Of a DNA stretch of 64,000 bases, positions 60,742 through 64,000 are shown piece by piece (position 1 is the first letter of the stretch; each line of letters opens with the position of its first letter). The stretch is from assembly GCA_017645305.1 (NCBI GenBank), contig JAGCPD010000071.1, positions 62,001 through 126,000 of the forward strand, given 5' to 3'. A program made the position numbers and the translations under genes. Source of the stretch: Bacteroidaceae bacterium. GTDB taxonomy: Bacteria > Bacteroidota > Bacteroidia > Bacteroidales > Bacteroidaceae. Below the pieces are notes generated by a model. The model was not told the origin of the DNA and did not search any database. It saw only the letters and a list, made by a program, of their open reading frames with translations.

Positions 60742-63700
60742 ATGAACAAGGGTTTATATCAAGAATCATACGAGCACGATGCCTGCGGCGTGGGCATGGT
60801 GGTGAACATCCACGGTGGCAAAAGCCATGAGCTGGTGGATAATGCGCTGAAGGTGCTGGAGAACATGGAACATCGCGGTGCCGAGACCAGGGACAAGACT
60901 GGCGACGGTGCTGGCATCATGGTGCAGATTCCGCACGAGTTCATCCTGCTGCAAGGCATCCCCGTTCCCGAGAAAGGTCGCTACGGCACTGGTCTGGTCT
61001 TCTTCCCGAAAGACGAAAAGCAGCAGCAGGCAATCCTGAGCGTGATGATAGAAGAGATTGAGCGCGAGGGACTGCAGCTGATGCACATGAGGGTGGTTCC
61101 CACTTGTCCCGAGGCTTTGGGCGCCGGTGCAAAGGAAGTGGAGCCGGAAATTAAGCAGATATTCGTGACGGGCGTGACGGAGGAACAGGCTCCGATGCTC
61201 GACCGCATATTATATAAGATAAGGAAGCGCATCGAGAACTGTGTGACGGACGAGGACTTCTACATCTGCTCGCTCTCGAGCAAGAACATCATCTACAAGG
61301 GTATGCTGACCAGCGGACAGCTGCGTCGCTACTTCCCCGACCTGTCGAGCCCGTACTTCACGAGCGGTCTGGCTCTGGTTCACTCCCGCTTCTCGACCAA
61401 CACGTTCCCGAAGTGGAAGCTGGCACAGCCCTTCCGCCTTTTGGCGCACAATGGCGAAATCAACACGATTCGCGGCAATCGCGGTTGGATGAAGGCAAGG
61501 GAAAGCGTGCTTTCGAGCGAGGCTTTGGGCGACATCAAGGACTTGCGGCCCATCGTGCAGGAAGGGATGAGCGACTCGGCTTCGCTGGATAATGTGTTTG
61601 AGTTCCTCACGATGAGCGGACTCTCGCTGCCCCAGGCGATGGCTATCCTCGTGCCCGAGAGCTTCAACGACAAGAACCCTATTTCCGAGGATTTGAAGGC
61701 CTTCTATGAATACCACTCTATCTTGATGGAGCCTTGGGACGGTCCTGCGGCTTTGCTGTTTAGCGATGGTCGCTTTGCAGGCGGTATGCTCGACAGGAAT
61801 GGCCTGCGCCCAAGTCGTTACACGATAACGAAGCAGGGCATGATGGTCGTGGCGAGCGAGGTCGGCGTGATGGACTTCGAACCGAGCGACGTGGTGAGCA
61901 AGGGTCGCCTGCAGCCGGGTAAGATTCTGCTCATCGACACGCAGGAAGGCAAGATATACTACGACGGCGAAATCAAGGAGAAGTTGGCGAAGGCACATCC
62001 CTACAGGGAATGGCTCTCGACGAACCGCATCCAGCTGGAGAAGCTCAAGAGCGGCCGACACGTGGAGAACTCGGTGAGCAACCTCGAACAGAAACTCGTG
62101 GAGTTCGGCTTCGGCCAGGAGGACATCGACAAGACCATCATCCCGATGGCTACGGCAGGTCAGGAGCCTGTGGCAGCGATGGGTAACGACACCCCGCTGG
62201 CAGTCATCAGCGACCGTCCGCAGATCCTCTTCAACTACTTCCGTCAGCAGTTCGCCCAGGTGACGAACCCCGCCATCGACCCCATTCGCGAGGAACTGGT
62301 GATGAGTCTGACGGAGTACATCGGTGCCGTCGGAACCAACATTCTGACGCCCGATGCATCGAACTGTAAGATGGTGCGCCTGCCACAGCCCGTGCTGACC
62401 AACACCCAGCTCAACATACTTTGTAACATCCGCTATAAGGGATTCAACACGAAGAAACTACCCATCCTCTTCGATATTGAGAAGGGCGAGGAAGGCTTGA
62501 GACAGGCTCTCGACAAGCTCTGCCAGGATGCCGAGACCAGCGTTGACGAGGGGGGGAACTACATCATCCTCAGCGACCGCGATATCGACGAGAAGCACGC
62601 CGCTATCCCTTCTCTGTTGGCAGTAAGCGCTGTTCACCACTATTTGATTAGTGTGGGTAAGCGCGTACAGACAGCCCTGATTGTTGAGAGCGGCGAGATA
62701 CGCGAAGTGATGCATGCTGCTCTACTGTTGGGCTATGGGGCAAGCGCGATTTGTCCATATATGACCTTTGCCGTGCTGGACGATCTCGTGAAGCGTCACA
62801 AGATTCAGGAGGAGTACGCCACCGCTGAAGCGAACTACATCAAGGCTGTGGACAAGGGCTTGAAGAAGGTGATGTCGAAGATGGGTATCTCGACCATCCG
62901 CAGCTATCGCGGTGCCAAGATTTTCGAGAGCATCGGACTGAGCGAAGACCTGCTGAGAAGATACTTCGGCACAGAGGTCAGCACCATTGGCGGCATTGGT
63001 CTGAAGGAGATTGCGAGAGATGCAATTCGCTTGCACAAAGAAGGTCTGGCGGTAGCAAATTCTTCACTCTTAACTCTTCATTCTTCACTTTTACAGAACA
63101 ACGGCCAGTTCTCCTGGCGCAAGGATGGCATCCTGCATGCCTGGAACCCCGATACGATTGCCAACCTGCAGATTGCCACAAGGCTCGGCTCCTACAAGAA
63201 GTTCAAGGAGTGGGCTGCGATGGTGGACGAGAAGGAGAAGCCCATCTTCATCCGCGACTTCTTCGGCTTCAAGAAGGCTGCAAAGCCAACGCCCCTCGAG
63301 GAGGTGGAGCCTGTGGAAAGCATCGTGCGCCATTTCGTGACGGGTGCGATGAGTTTCGGTGCCCTGAGCATCGAGGCACACGAGGCACTGGCTCTGGCAA
63401 TGAACAAGCTGGGTGCACGCTCGAACACGGGCGAAGGTGGCGAGGACAATGCCCGCTATCATACGGAAGTGGATGGCGTGAGTCTCAGCAGTAAGACGAA
63501 GCAGATTGCCAGCGGTCGCTTTGGCGTGACGGCAGAATACCTCGTCAATGCAGAAGAAATACAGATTAAGGTGGCACAGGGTGCTAAGCCCGGTGAGGGC
63601 GGTCAGCTGCCCGGCTTCAAGGTGAACGAAATCATCGCCAAGACGCGTAACGCCATTCCCGGCATCTCGCTCATCTCTCCGCCACCTCATCATGACATAT

Positions 63701-64000
63701 ACTCTATCGAAGACCTGGCTCAGCTCATCTTCGACCTGAAGAACATCAACCCAACGGCTGCCGTTAGTGTGAAACTCGTTGCCGAGAGCGGCGTGGGCAC
63801 CATTGCCGCAGGTGTGGCAAAGGCCAAGGCCGACCTCATCGTCATCAGCGGCTCTGAGGGCGGTACGGGTGCAAGCCCAGCCAGCAGTATGCGCTTCGCA
63901 GGCATCAGTCCTGAGATTGGTCTTGCCGAGACGCAGCAGACACTGGTCATCAACGGGCTGCGCAACCAAGTGCGCCTCCAGACGGACGGTCAGTTGAAAA
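60742..64000 (+). CDS. gltB: Glutamate synthase large subunit (partial, runs off the window)
   Basis: 1086 codons are visible, open to the last base. The start MNKGLYQESYEHDACGVGMV has the N-terminal propeptide before the catalytic Cys (Cys15). The glutaminase domain includes HSRFSTNTFPKWKLAQPFRL and AHNGEINTIRGN. The central domain and then the FMN/FeS synthase domain begin, with GAMSFGALSIEAHEALALAM, ARSNTGEGGED and SEGGTGASPASS. It makes two glutamates from 2-oxoglutarate and glutamine. A short repeat (63058-63096) adds NSSLLTLHSSLLQ between GLAVA and NNGQFSWR. The small subunit gene would be expected to the right of the window. Confidence 0.95.
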   Translation, partial: MNKGLYQESYEHDACGVGMVVNIHGGKSHELVDNALKVLENMEHRGAETRDKTGDGAGIMVQIPHEFILLQGIPVPEKGRYGTGLVFFPKDEKQQQAILSVMIEEIEREGLQLMHMRVVPTCPEALGAGAKEVEPEIKQIFVTGVTEEQAPMLDRILYKIRKRIENCVTDEDFYICSLSSKNIIYKGMLTSGQLRRYFPDLSSPYFTSGLALVHSRFSTNTFPKWKLAQPFRLLAHNGEINTIRGNRGWMKARESVLSSEALGDIKDLRPIVQEGMSDSASLDNVFEFLTMSGLSLPQAMAILVPESFNDKNPISEDLKAFYEYHSILMEPWDGPAALLFSDGRFAGGMLDRNGLRPSRYTITKQGMMVVASEVGVMDFEPSDVVSKGRLQPGKILLIDTQEGKIYYDGEIKEKLAKAHPYREWLSTNRIQLEKLKSGRHVENSVSNLEQKLVEFGFGQEDIDKTIIPMATAGQEPVAAMGNDTPLAVISDRPQILFNYFRQQFAQVTNPAIDPIREELVMSLTEYIGAVGTNILTPDASNCKMVRLPQPVLTNTQLNILCNIRYKGFNTKKLPILFDIEKGEEGLRQALDKLCQDAETSVDEGGNYIILSDRDIDEKHAAIPSLLAVSAVHHYLISVGKRVQTALIVESGEIREVMHAALLLGYGASAICPYMTFAVLDDLVKRHKIQEEYATAEANYIKAVDKGLKKVMSKMGISTIRSYRGAKIFESIGLSEDLLRRYFGTEVSTIGGIGLKEIARDAIRLHKEGLAVANSSLLTLHSSLLQNNGQFSWRKDGILHAWNPDTIANLQIATRLGSYKKFKEWAAMVDEKEKPIFIRDFFGFKKAAKPTPLEEVEPVESIVRHFVTGAMSFGALSIEAHEALALAMNKLGARSNTGEGGEDNARYHTEVDGVSLSSKTKQIASGRFGVTAEYLVNAEEIQIKVAQGAKPGEGGQLPGFKVNEIIAKTRNAIPGISLISPPPHHDIYSIEDLAQLIFDLKNINPTAAVSVKLVAESGVGTIAAGVAKAKADLIVISGSEGGTGASPASSMRFAGISPEIGLAETQQTLVINGLRNQVRLQTDGQLK
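63058..63096. repeat. AT-rich interspersed repeat inside gltB
   Basis: TTCTTCACTCTTAACTCTTC, then ATTCTTCACTTTTACAG, translated SSLLTLHSSLLQ. Same family as the copies in carA and in the protease tail. Confidence 0.65.

Noticed and set aside
63091..63969. Minus-strand frame of 292 codons opposite gltB
   Set aside because: Shadow of gltB; no recognisable domain.

Overview
This window reads as a Bacteroidales genome, most probably a Prevotella-like (Prevotellaceae) bacterium. The grounds are the promoter style (TTTG, 19-20 bases, TAnnTTTG, found perfectly or nearly so ahead of many genes), secreted proteins ending in the Prevotella-type 'YDLxGRxV..KGIYIxNGKK' tail, an OMP beta-barrel protein ending KSKYKGEG..N, an HU-like DNA-binding protein, DUF4250 and DUF4377 proteins, the CPSase and DapL types, and plentiful short interspersed repeats. 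Residue numbers and functions were worked out by eye from translations; no database search was possible.

Layout. 1-7.8 kb: thioredoxin-like lipoprotein operon, a small acidic protein, a 1511-residue modular surface protein, an OmpA protein and a low-molecular-weight tyrosine phosphatase. 8.3-17.6 kb: secreted lipase-like hydrolase plus lipoprotein, then a glycan block (a frameshifted GH92 mannosidase, a double discoidin protein, a GH3 glycosidase) and a decayed remnant of a secreted protein. 17.6-21.1 kb: a complete plasmid-type replication and partition module, parA, a small RHH-like partner, about 20 iterons in four blocks, and a Rep_3-type initiator. 21.4-34.4 kb: J-domain protein, DUF4250, GlsB-like protein, two GH31 glucosidases with a SpoU methyltransferase, asd, and one open frame joining a cation/proton antiporter to a subtilisin-like protease. 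34.4-38.5 kb: LolD-like ATPase and a fused CarA-CarB protein lacking the C-terminal half of CarB. 38.5-45 kb: accessory stretch with an HTH-LRR chimera, two similar ECF sigma/anti-sigma/secreted-protein cassettes, an Abi_2 protein and a Crp/Fnr fragment. 45-64 kb: nitrogen and amino-acid metabolism (asnB, purF and pyrG in one operon; glnK-amtB-porin; dapF, dapL; gltB running off the end), interleaved with a zeta-type toxin pair, a Crp/Fnr regulator, an OMP and an HU-like protein.

How the genes fit together. CarA, AsnB, PurF, PyrG and GltB are all glutamine amidotransferases and stand close to the ammonium transporter and its P-II regulator, so the right half looks like a glutamine-nitrogen economy region. 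Asd, DapF and DapL belong to one lysine/diaminopimelate route (the aminotransferase shortcut). The left half is about surface structures and glycan use.

Two things stand out. First, the plasmid-like origin sits amid housekeeping genes, so the replicon is either a chromid (second chromosome) or a chromosome with an integrated plasmid. Second, short palindromic or AT-rich interspersed repeats lie in frame inside conserved enzymes (CarAB, PyrG, DapL, AsnB, GltB) and in secreted-protein tails, adding protein segments not expected in those families.
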